From the NCBI GenBank assembly GCA_003344405.1, contig NOWV01000406.1, positions 1 through 24,436 on the forward strand: a stretch of DNA of 24,436 bases, read 5' to 3'. The notes below the pieces were generated by a model. That model ran no database searches. It saw only the letters and a list, made by a program, of their open reading frames with translations, and was not told the origin of the DNA. A program made the position numbers and the translations under genes. The DNA is from Trichoplax sp. H2 (lineage: Eukaryota > Placozoa > Uniplacotomia > Trichoplacea). Position 1 is the first letter of the stretch. Each line of letters starts with the position of its first letter. Below are positions 12,301-24,300 of this stretch, piece by piece.

Positions 12301-15300
12301 AGTTTTCGATGTGCTTGCCCTCCAGGTTACGATGGTTCACACTGTCAATATGGTGAGATGCAAGAAACATTATGTAAAACGAAACTTTACATATTGAGAT
12401 GGAATATTCTACTTTTATATTTCCCATAACGAATTTCTAGTCGATTACTTGTAGTATAGCCATCTTTTAATACTTAGCTGTAAATAGCAGAGGAGAATAA
12501 ATTAGACCTAAGTTAATCCTCTATGTATTGATATTAACCTTACGGAATAATTTATGCTATTTAATTAAAAATTTTAGGTCCATATGCGGACGGGAGTATA
12601 AGGCTTATTAAGTTGAAATCGGGCGGTTATCAAAGCAGTGAAACATTTAGCCATGTAGCAACATCTCGTGGATATCCAGTTATCTACTTTAAAAGGCAAT
12701 GGTTTTCCATATGCTACGATAACTTTCGCATCACTGAAGCGATAGTGGCTTGTAAACAATTAGGTTACGATACTGCACTGAGTTATGGCTATCAAGGGGA
12801 AGACCCTGTTTATAAGACATCGTTATGGTATGATCCTGTTGCTTTACAACGTATTCATTGCAATGGCAATGAAAGCCAGCTGTTGGAATGTGGAGATGTC
12901 AAATGGGATTTTTGTTTCAGAAACCAGATAACTGAACTCAATTGCGGATGTAAGCTGCTAGTAGATTTACAACCTATTTTATAAAACGCCTAAATTTCCA
13001 TTTCTTACTATCAACTATGTTTATTTGACAACTTAGCCTGCCCTCCAAATTGCACATGTCGAGAAAATCTCATTATTTGTGTGGGCAAAGAAATTACAGA
13101 GATTCCAGAAACTGCTGGCCTGACTTATGATTATTGCCATATATTGTATGTGCGGCATTAGCTTATGAATATGTGATAATAAAGCTATCCTAAAATAAGG
13201 ATATGATAATAAAGCTACCTTAAATAAAACAAGGATAGGATACTATAGCTATCCTAAACTAAATAAGGAAAAGTCCATCGGCGCTGTTTATCTCAGTAGT
13301 AGCTTAAAATGTCTTGTATTTTGCTCAATAAAGTATTTCAATAATAGCCATTATCTTGCTGGGTAAACAAGAATATCTTAATTTATAAATAACTATCTTG
13401 TGTGACTAATTAATTAATCCAAGTTTTCCCTTTAGGAAGCTTCGTTTTACTAGCGTCAAGGTGATTAAAGACGATTCTTTTCGAGCTTACCCTAATGTGA
13501 ATAAACTGTAAGCCAACAAATTTGTTCCTTTCACCTTGAAATTCAACTTTTTAAGTAATTGCAGAATTAATCACTACAGGTTTCTAGATCACAATGACAT
13601 CGTAAGTATATCGAATAACGCCTTTCAGCGCTTGCCTGTTGTCGAGTACATGTAAGTATGTCGTTATGGTACTTGAATCTTTGTTAGAGTAGTAAATTTC
13701 ATATTTAACAGTTGCTCGCTGTAGTGACTTCTGCTAATTACAGTAGTTTAGGGCTAATAACCCGTACACTACACAGGCAAAAGGATGTAACACACTCGTA
13801 ATGTTGATAGTATCCTTAATTATAAGAGAATGCTAACTATCACGTTGAGAAATCACAATAACTCTATAGTAAAAGGCCGTAAAAACAATAATAAATTTTG
13901 AAGACAATTTTATCAAGATATCAACGTTGGCTAAAGGAATCGTTAATTAAATATTATATACAGTATATAAATTTTTAAGCGAGAAAGCAAACTGACATGA
14001 AGGGAGATAAAAAAACTCCATAAATAAGAGCTGCAAATGCGATAAAAATTTTAATGAAACTTTATCAAGAATTCGCCTGCCGCCAAAAGTATATGCTTCC
14101 GTAAAATTTAAACTGATTGTCATGCAAATGATTTAATATCAAATTATTTTCATTCGTTTATGATATATAAATTACTAATAAATACGCATTAATACACGAA
14201 TTGAGATACTTAATATTCTTGCAAGACGAGCAGAGAGGAAGTTTTCAAATTCGAGTTATATTAGCTCCGCTTATGATGCAAACTTTTTTTAATTTTATTA
14301 GAACTTTAGCTTTCAACCCTTTAACCAATACATCTGGTCGAGCATTCTCCAATTTGCCTAAGCTTTCCATTCTGTAAGTAATTACGATAAAGTCAGATTA
14401 CGGTAGTTTAGGCTTTCAATAATTGCCTTGACTCTTCAATTTTAGCTAGAGAACAATTAAAGCTAACGAAAAGTTTTATGCGACTCTGAGTTTCTAACTC
14501 GGTTTTGATATAATTTACACAGTGAACTTGCCAATACTAGCTTTTCCATCCAAGAAACAATCTTTAATGTGCCAGCTTTAGCTAGATTGTGAGTTTACTA
14601 ATTGCAATTATAGTTTTACCTTGGTTCTACATGATTAAAATATTTTTCTTCAATCTGTTTGTCATTATATAGACATTTGCAAATGATGCGACTGAAGTAT
14701 TATGATGAAAGAATAACTCGTAATATGAGAAGATTAAATAAATTGTGAGTATTCGTCGGTTTATGGATTTACATATTGTTTTGTACTGTTTAAATGCCAA
14801 AAAAACCTGAAAAAGTTCTCTCTAGGAAGCACGCCAGCCACTCATTTATTATTCAATCATTTGACACTATCTTTTTTCTTTAAAATCTAGATATTTAGAT
14901 GAAAATGCGATAGTATGTCTACATCATGATGAATTCTTTCACTTGAAGAAATTACAGATTCTGTAAGATCTTTCGATACTATTCATGTGTAGAAGAAGAT
15001 TACAGTCTCCAATTTGACGATTGGTCATACTACTTTTCGTTTCTATTAGAAAACTGTACAATTTATTTCTCCAAAAGTCTGCATGCCATCATGAAGAATG
15101 ATTGTAACTATTTCGAATGTCTTCTTCTATCTGTAGCTCCCTGAGGACAAATCAAATTTGGAATATTCATCGTTATGCTCTAAACGGATTAAAGGAATTA
15201 ACAACATTGTAAGCTTAACGCGTTATATCGATATTAGGCCATTATTTTTCTATTGAGATCATTTATTGATTTTACTAAATGTATTTATAAAATGTGATTG

Positions 15301-18300
15301 TTCGAATCAGAAAACTAGGTGGAAACAGAATTTCTAATATTGATGGCAATATTTTTCATACCGCCCCGAAATTGCAGCTTATGTAAGTATTGACCTTAAT
15401 CACTCGCTAAACTAAACTGATGGTATTGTAAAATAAAGATTCCTAGGAAAGATAGAAATATGAACGGTGGCTAATATTTTTATTCAGCATGTAGCAAATT
15501 TTATTTAGTACCTTACTGTATGTCTATTTATATTTCAGAGGGTTACACAAAAATCGATTTAAAGAAATTGGTTACTTAACATTTTATAACTCTTCGTCCA
15601 TTCATTCAATATATGGATGTCTCTTTATCTCTATTAATCAATTTTAGATAGTATTTCTGTATTATATCGATGCCATGGACTAAGAATTTTTATTTCCTTC
15701 GTGAATTTTAATCTACGACAATATATTTTATGGCACGCTGATAGCAATCTTAGGGACAATTCGATTAATTACATTTATCCAGATGCATTTCATGGGATGA
15801 CAGGACTTCGAAAATTGTAAGCTAGCACTATTATTATACGCGCAGCTTGAGATAAACTTATAAAATGGTGGTTATACGTGCATATTCATTATTCGTTCAT
15901 GCTTTTCTAAAACATTTTAGAGAATTAGCCAACAATCGGTTTACTTATGTTTCCAGAGAATTATTATCCAGGCATCTTAGCAATTTAACATATCTGTTAG
16001 TTGAAATTTCATACAACAACTAGTCTTAAAGCGATCTTTCTAGCTAATTTAATTCTCTAGTTGTTACCTAACTTTATCCTGTCTGTAGACGATAACTATA
16101 TGACATCTAATTGTCTTGGAATTATTTGAATGTCTTGTACAGTGCAAATTTTATGTATCAGCTGATATTTGTTAACAAAATTAGTCAGATAAAAAATTAA
16201 AACAGACTACTATAAATTCTTTCGATTGAAAACGAAACCTAAATATGTCCTAATCTACATACTTGTATGCATCGAGCGAATAACTCTGGAAAATGCACAT
16301 AATCTTAGAAATACATCACTATAAGTTCAACTTAAATTTTCCTCAGTTCCATTAGTTAAGGGTGAACTCTACTGCGTGGTATTGAAGTGTAGAGCTCTTT
16401 AATTTTTGGTGATAAATTGATCGGTTAACGTGATTCTGTTTCGCCTTCGGAAGCTTACTTAATTTTCCTAAGTTACTAGGATAAATACTAATCGTTATTA
16501 TCATGTTAGATATACTATGCTTACTAATTTGCTATTCTTTAACTCGATACTATTACTATAGCTGTCTAATGGGAAATTTCATTTCAAGAATAGAACCGCG
16601 AAGCTTTAGTAACTTGATAAATTTGCAAACGTTGTAAGTTTCATTTGTATTGTAGTTTAAGAATATTGTCTACCATGAATAATGAATTTACAGTAGGTTG
16701 CATATGCAGTACTCATGATTATTAGTGTTTAGTATCATAAGACTTAGAATACTGCTTGCAATATTATATTCAGAATAGTTTAGTCGATGGTTTTTATGTA
16801 ACATCATTTACTGTTAAATTTTTGGTACAGGGTTTTATCCAATAATCCGATATCAAATCTATATGGTTATGCATTTTCTAAATTAAGAAACTTAACCAGA
16901 TTGTGAGAGATTTTCAAATTAATAACTAATGCTCGCTAGAAAATCAATAGCTCACGGAGCAAATACGATTATAAATAATTAAAACCTGAAATTAATTGGA
17001 AGTAAACAGTAGTTAATCAATAAATACTATATAACTCTAGAAGTGTAAATCATTGCCTGTTAGAGAAGATCGAAAAGAATGTATTTTCGGGAAGATTACT
17101 TAACCTTCAAATTTTGTAAGTTTATCCATTTTTGTGATTTCCGAAACATATGAAATCTATTGAGAAAAAATTGGAAGTAGCCAAAATATAGTAATTTTGG
17201 AAGTTGAAATTTGCCATCACGTGAATTTAAAAACATTTACCAACCTAGCTATTTTATAATATTTTATAAGCTGTTCAGAAAAATAGTAATTCTAGTGACT
17301 TTTAGCATAATTGAAGTCAAAATTAAAATTTTGGAGACTAATAGTAAAATTGAATTTAATATACTTTATGCTATATTATTTCTTATGTTTGCTAGCACAT
17401 TGCGATCATCGCAGCGAATCAAATATAATATTGCAGTCTAATTTCGAGAAAATATTATTAGGGATCTACAACATAATAACTTAATAGATTTACAATTTCT
17501 TGGAGAGATGCCTAGCTTGCGGAACCTGTAAGTTGAACGTATATTTTAATAGTAAGCATGTTTGTAGTATCTAAATGATACGATAAAATTGCCCGTTCTA
17601 GATACTATTTGCAGGCTATGTGAATAGCGAAAAACCTTCTCAATATATTTTAATTTTAAATTATCTACTATGCATTAAATATCTCATTTAATTTTCACCT
17701 TACCTTGACGGAATTTCATGCATTAGCTAATATTTTGCATTAAAGCTTCTAATAGATAATAGCAGTAATTATATGCTTTAGGCAGTGGAAAGATTTACGG
17801 TAGAATTCTTCTTATATTCCAGTTTTCTATTCTACTATTATGATTAAAAAGTATTAAATATTATTAGGAATCCCCTGGCAATTCTGAATATATATCGTTA
17901 ATCTAAGTAATCAATTATAAAGTGTTCTCTTATAATAATATTACTCTATGGTTCATTGTTACGGAGCAAAGCATCGTACTTGCTAATTAAATAGATTTTG
18001 TCAGTATTTAGCTAATGGATCATATTGGTAAGCATGATTGAAATTAAGAATATTAATTTCTAGATTGCTAGACAACAAAAGGCATAATTGTATTTGCAAT
18101 TAATTAGTAGAGCCTATATACAGTAGATATTAATACAGGCGATACGTTAGCACCCGCTACGAACGCGCGATTATCATGCATTTATCGTGCGATTATCGCG
18201 CATTTATCGTGTGATTATCGCGAATTTATCGTGTGACTATCGCGCACTTATCGTGCGATTATCGCGTATGCAAATCATGTAAATCTTATATTGTCAAGTT

Positions 18301-21300
18301 ACTATGTGTGCACCATAAATTTAGTGGAATGGTATAAAAGTACGAGCGAATGCTCAGTTCCTGAGTTCCTTATTAGATCGTGTACGAGAAGGTACTCGGC
18401 TACTCTACTAATAAAAACTATACTAATCTTTCAGAACAGTCTTATCCCTGTGTGACCGAAAGTAGTAAAGAACTACCATACAGTAGATCTCCAGGTGTAG
18501 TGGAGCAAGGCATAAGTAATCTATTAGTTTAGTGTAGTAGTTCGCAACATAAGTTTGTGACATTCATATACTTGAAAGAAAGTTTTCATTTCTGAGATTA
18601 ATGGTAGAAGCTACTATTTCTTGGTCTGAATTAGGTTTCAACTTTAACATCGATCACTATGTTTTGATAGCAATTTAGCCGAAAATAAGTTGAAGATATT
18701 GCAATATGATAATTTCAAGACTTTGCCTGGTCTACAAAACCTGTAAGTAATTGTGAATCATTCTTAAATTATATGTGTCAGCTCGAATTTTTAATTACAG
18801 TTTGAACAGTCCTCATTTTAAGTTCGAGTTTTTTCATATTTAAGATTATTTCAGACAGATGGTATCATATTTATGACGATGACAATAAAGCAGTCTAAAT
18901 TGCACTATTCATTAACTCATTACAATTACACATATTAGCTTTGATCGTACAATATCACATCTTCTCTCGATTAGCTATTATTTCAAATATTAATCAGCGC
19001 AATTCTTACTATTATCAAAAATTGTTTTTTTTCATACGTACATGCAGTTCTAATCTATTTCTAATCTATTCAAGAGGCTTTAGCTTGTAATTTTGAGATC
19101 AATCATAACAAAGTTTCTTGTTTTAGGCCTATAAATGTAGCTTAATTGATATTTACATAATTTAAACCAGGAATCTATCCAAAAATTACTTTCTAACATA
19201 TATGGAACCTCATATTTTTGGCAATTTGCACTCTCTAGTGACGCTGTAAGTAATAAAGCAAACTGTCTTATAATAATACTAAGCAATTACTTTCAACTTC
19301 GTTCTGGTTGTATTATGCTTAGGGATTTGCACGATTGCTATAATATTAAAGGGAATCTCGAGGCTATCTTGAACTCTAAATTACTTCATCTTACTAAATT
19401 GTAATTCAATCACTCTCATTTTCACATTATTCTAAAGTTTAAAAGTTTAAAACAGAACTGTTTAATTTATAGGAATATGGCACATACCGGACTCTCTAAA
19501 ATAACTGATTATCACTTTGAAAATTTTAGTTCCCTCATCGAGCTGTAAATAATTCTGTGTATTCTTAAAATGAAAAATACCGATTATTTATTAAATCAAA
19601 ACGATGCCTGATGTATCATCTACCTTATTCATATAATGTCATAGAATAACCACATTAGTTTATGCAATTTATATACAATCATCGATGAAACAATGTATTA
19701 ATGCATATTTTAGTAATTAATGTTATGAATTGATGCTGTATGACATAGATGCAATTTAATTTTCGTGATATTCTGATTATTAAATCATATAGTTATTAGT
19801 ATTTATTACCTTTAACGCTATCGGGAAATTTCGGTTCCCATTTTCTTTTACGGTAATAATACTTGCTACAAAATTTATAAATTTCTACAGAATACCGCTC
19901 AAGCGTTACTAGTAAAGACATTAATTCCATGGAACTAATGCTAATGATATAGAAGATATTTCTATCATTCATGATGCGCAGATTGATTGTAACAAAAAAA
20001 TTACCGGCATGCTACTTAGTACAATAATTCTTTCCTGTCTGTTGTAAATAGCCATAAAGTTAAAATTATTGTGCACTGTATCATTGGCCTAAATCAATTA
20101 ATCGATATATTTGATTAGTTTATCTGCAAAAACCTTAATCCATAATTCTAACTAATAGCAATAGGATCATTTTTGGAAAATTAGGTAAATTTGTTTTATT
20201 TTTTCTCTGTGCAGGGACATTAGTAACAATAAGATTCAAAAATTACCAAATAAACGTTTTTTTGGAGACAAATTGAAAATTTTGTGAGTAGAACCATTAT
20301 GTTCACTTTTTAAGATTTGTTGTCGAAATCAACGCCTTAAAAATGGGTTATTTATGCCGCCTATTCTTTCAATGATACTATCTAGAAATCTAAACGGAAA
20401 TAATTTCACATCTATCAACTGCTCTATATTTAATCCAGTTATCAAATCATGGAAATATTCAACGTGGATACGACATTTGTCAGTAACAAAAAAATTATTA
20501 AGACGGAATTAAAATATAATACCTGAAAAATATATCTAATGAAAGAAAATTCTACTCCAATTACAGGCACATTTGGGATACTTCCGTGGTTAACTATTCA
20601 GTTAATTGTCGGAATTTATTCACTAAGTTGACAGGGCTGTAAGTTTACCATATTCTTCAAAAGCAAAGAGGTCGAAAATTTATTTCAAATAGGAAGAACT
20701 TTTCTAAAAATAAAGAAACATCTACTGTTGATACTAGCATTACTAGTATTGATGTTACAACAGAGCTCATGACTATCGCATTACGTAGTATAACTTTCTG
20801 CTTTTGGCCATACTCTTATTGTAATGTAGTATGCGCTTTAAATTATTCCATTCATATTTATTTACACTTTTAATTAACTTAGATTTTATTCACAGGAGTG
20901 TTGGTGGTCAAAAAACATTTCATAATAATGAACCCTCAAAAATTACTGAATTTTTAAATAACTTGGGCTTCATTACATATTTGTAAGTTGGGATACTATG
21001 ATTCTGTGGTCTGCTCCTAAATAGTAAATTTTATATACATGTTATATGAAATGGAAATATCTTAATAATCAATACAGAGTTACTCTATATTGAAGGTTTA
21101 ATGATAATTTAGATTAGATATGGTAGCAATTGTATGTAAGCAATATAAAATCCCTCTATGGATAGATGCAAAGTTCACCTTCCATTAGATATTAACCTAT
21201 CCTTGATATTCCTTCCTTTTCATTTACAGAAACATTGCCGATAGTAATATTAAGTCTCTACCTGTCCAATTCTTTTACAATAGGAGAAAGGGTGATTTAA

Positions 21301-24300
21301 CTCTGTAAGCAATTACTATAATTAATAGTATTCCATCTAACCAATATGCTTTTATCCAAATATTGCTTGTTTTAATCGACTAATTTTAGACGTTTGGATG
21401 ATAATCCACTGGTCCTTAATAATACAATTCACTACCCGTATGCTCATATTTCGATTGTTTCTCTGTAAGTTCATAAGAAATTCTGTTAAGATATTACTGT
21501 AATTTATTTAAATTACGATGCCATCGTATTATAGCTAAATTCAAATTAATATTAATCAAATTGTTTTAATCTAATTTTATCTAAAGCTAAAGTGATGATT
21601 ATCTTATTCTAAACTGTTTTTCCAATATGATTATTTATGTATTTAATGTAGGGGATTGAAAAGTGCGTTACATCATATTAACACCAATGATCATTGGCGA
21701 CTTTCGAAGTTAACATCCTTTGTAAAAGATATGTAAGTAAAGGACGATTTTGTCCAATATATGCATATATTTTGATTAATACTGTAGACTTAATTTTTCG
21801 AACTCAAATATAGCTATGTGAGAAGTATTATTTTCATAGATAGAATCACCTCCTATTCATAAAAATTATAGAACATCATACTTTTAATTGATATTGTATC
21901 TTTAATTGCATTAGTATTTTATAATAATAATAATTAAAAAGTGCTTATATCTCAGATATTATGCAATTGTGTTAGCCATATTGACATATGTGTGATATAC
22001 GCGTATGTACAGTAATTTGACTTATTGTAAATAGCCGTATACCTCACAAATGTGATGCTGATATTACAGTAATACTAAACATATTTTGCACCATATATAT
22101 GATAGCGATTTATCATGTAATGGCTTAAAAACATTGGATATATCATTAGTTGTCGGAGAAGGGTCGGCAACTCTCAAATCACTGTAAGTATTGTAAAGCA
22201 TGAAATAAATTTTGGCCAAGAAAATAAATTTACATTCCAATTACTCTATCTGCTTTGAATTTTAGAGATGTATTTAATAATTCTTTGACTGGAATTATAA
22301 ACGAACGAAAGGAACACTTTTTAGCTGCTAATTCCCTGTATGCCATATTTTGTTTATTGATTGAGCGTTAAACTTCGTAAACTTTAAACTGATTGAAGAT
22401 GATTCTCCGCCTGCACAAATTCATTGAAGCTGATTATATTTTGTTCTCACTTATTTAGCAATTTAGGCAGTAACTTAATAACAGATATTTGTGAACTCGC
22501 AATTTTGAAATATATGCCTCATATATTATATTTGTAAGGATTCTAGAAATAAAAGTATTAGTCTTGTATAACTGGTATCTTTTAAATACGATACTGGCGA
22601 TCGATAATCTAGGATCATAATTATTTTTATATTTAATTTTTTATAGAGATATTTCCAACAACCATATTACCACACTCAAACCATTTTGCTTTATTTATAC
22701 TTCTGAATTACGCTTCATGTGAGTTGAATTATTATAAACCTTATCCATCGAGCCAATATTTAAGACAATTTTATGTTATTAACGGAAATTTGGGAAGTAT
22801 AAATATGTAGAAAATTTATTCTCTCGTGGATTACAAAATGATATAACTACTACTTCAATCCGTATATCTAATAAGTTGTGCATTGTTACTAAATTATTAT
22901 TAAGTTATGACAGAATTTTATTATTTAGAAACAAGTTTAACTCTGGCTTATATTTAAGTAATATATGTTAATTTATTAATAGTATGCTATCGAAAGACTT
23001 ACATTCAGAAAATACAACATATAACCGATCACGAAAATATACTTCTAGTCTAAAATCTAAGCCTACTGTGCAAATAATATTATCATATAGCTATCTAGTC
23101 TAACCGATAATTGATTCGCTGCTATCTGAATATTTGATAACTATCCAAGAAATTATCCAAACTAAATCGATTCTATAACTGATGTGCGTTCAATTTAATT
23201 TCTAATGCCGAACAATTTTCGGCAACTACATGGCTCATTATCTTATCAAATATATTTGCATGTATATCTGTTATTTGCAAGTTTGTATCAATCACCCTAG
23301 TCTCAAGAAAATCTCGCATCTATCCAAAATTGACTTTAATTTAAATATTATCGTTATCAGGATATAATGTTTATAAAAATAATCGGCTACCTTTTCGGAT
23401 CTTTAATTAGAAATCTGCAAAATAATCAACTTGATCAAGTTATAACAGATTCATTCTATGGACCAACATATTTATACAAGCTGTAAGTTATAATTTATCT
23501 TTTACGCTAATGCTGGCATAAGATATTGTTGGATGCACCTTCATAGGTTTATAGCGTTAGGTGATTGATATATATCTTATACTTGAAATGATTTTCCATG
23601 ACAAATGCTTACTTTATTTTAGTAAGATAGCGTACTTTGAGGTTTGTTGATGATAACGTTATCTATGACATTATAATCAGTTTTAAAAATATTATCTATG
23701 TAAACTCTTTATAAATTGCCCAAATTCCAAAGTTTAGATTCAGTTTTGTCTAAAGTAATAAGTAGCTTACGACAATTTTCTGGTGAAGGTCGCCAGTGAT
23801 TAGTCGTACGTTAGTTCGATGTCGTAAGGATAAACCTGACAGTAGGCAAGTAGTCTGTTATTTATTAGTTGCAATTTAACTTCCTCGTTACAAATGTTAA
23901 TGTATAATAATTCTAAACAATAGATGGTGGCATAAGCTCTATTTTTCGCCTAGACATCGCCTATGTTGATTAATAATATACGCTTAATTGATCATTTAAA
24001 TTATAAATCTTGGCTACCACAACGATGCTATATCAAATAATGTAGTAAATAAATTTTATTGTTAACGCGAGTGAGTATACTTGTTACAATCTTTTAACAG
24101 TGCATCAATTCTGTAAACTAGCCTTGGTGATTGTTTATGCCTGAATATTTGTATCTTGAGTAATGCAAGGCTAATTTCTACAATCTTTTAGGACTGCCGA
24201 TCGGGGATATTTCTGTTGTATCGTCCCAGCTAAAATTAAAGAATGCTCAGTGACAGAATTTAATAGTCGTAATAAAATATCTAATTGCCATGATTTACTT

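Larger units (their letters stand above)
18118..18488 (+). mobile_element. Candidate inserted segment (solo-LTR-like)
   Basis: An identical 11-mer ATACAGTAGAT occurs at 18118-18128 and 18478-18488. The segment between them contains the minisatellite, TATAAAAG at 18333 and AATAAA at 18410, which is the order of U3 repeats, promoter and R-region polyA signal in an LTR. No clear TG..CA ends or internal retroelement genes were seen, so the boundaries and the LTR identity are tentative. Confidence 0.3.
17528..18670 (+). other. Large intron between LRR exons 15 and 16 with minisatellite insert
   Basis: 1143 nt, the largest intron inside the LRR region. It holds a possible decayed LRR exon start (18064), a CpG-rich 22-bp minisatellite, a TATA box and an AATAAA, flanked by 11-bp direct repeats. 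Confidence 0.7.

Noticed and set aside
12185-12427. Minus-strand ORF over EGF 3
   Set aside because: Antisense shadow of a clearly coding EGF exon.
12574-12759. Minus-strand ORF over SRCR 3
   Set aside because: Antisense shadow of a coding exon.
9342-12949. SRCR and EGF ORFs as independent small genes
   Set aside because: They start without Met, are bounded by acceptor and donor sites, and share one phase, so they are exons of one gene.
15299-15309. GTTCGAATC resembling a tRNA B box
   Set aside because: No A box or cloverleaf upstream; it overlaps the acceptor of LRR exon 8.
15619-15744. Read-through from LRR exon 9 via a donor at 15619 and an acceptor at 15647 into LRR exon 10
   Set aside because: The frame is open, but the intron would be only 29 nt and the product would carry a non-LRR insert of about 35 residues; skipping or a mutated donor is simpler.
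16424-16462. LRR-tail-like string FRLRKLT
   Set aside because: Too short, no acceptor, no N-terminal half and an immediate stop without donor.
17211-17441. 76-codon plus-strand ORF between LRR exons 14 and 15
   Set aside because: Ile/Lys/Phe-rich, AT-driven composition, no LRR spacing, lies fully within an intron whose flanking splice sites are good.
19080-19286. Minus-strand ORF over LRR exon 17
   Set aside because: Antisense shadow extending into introns.
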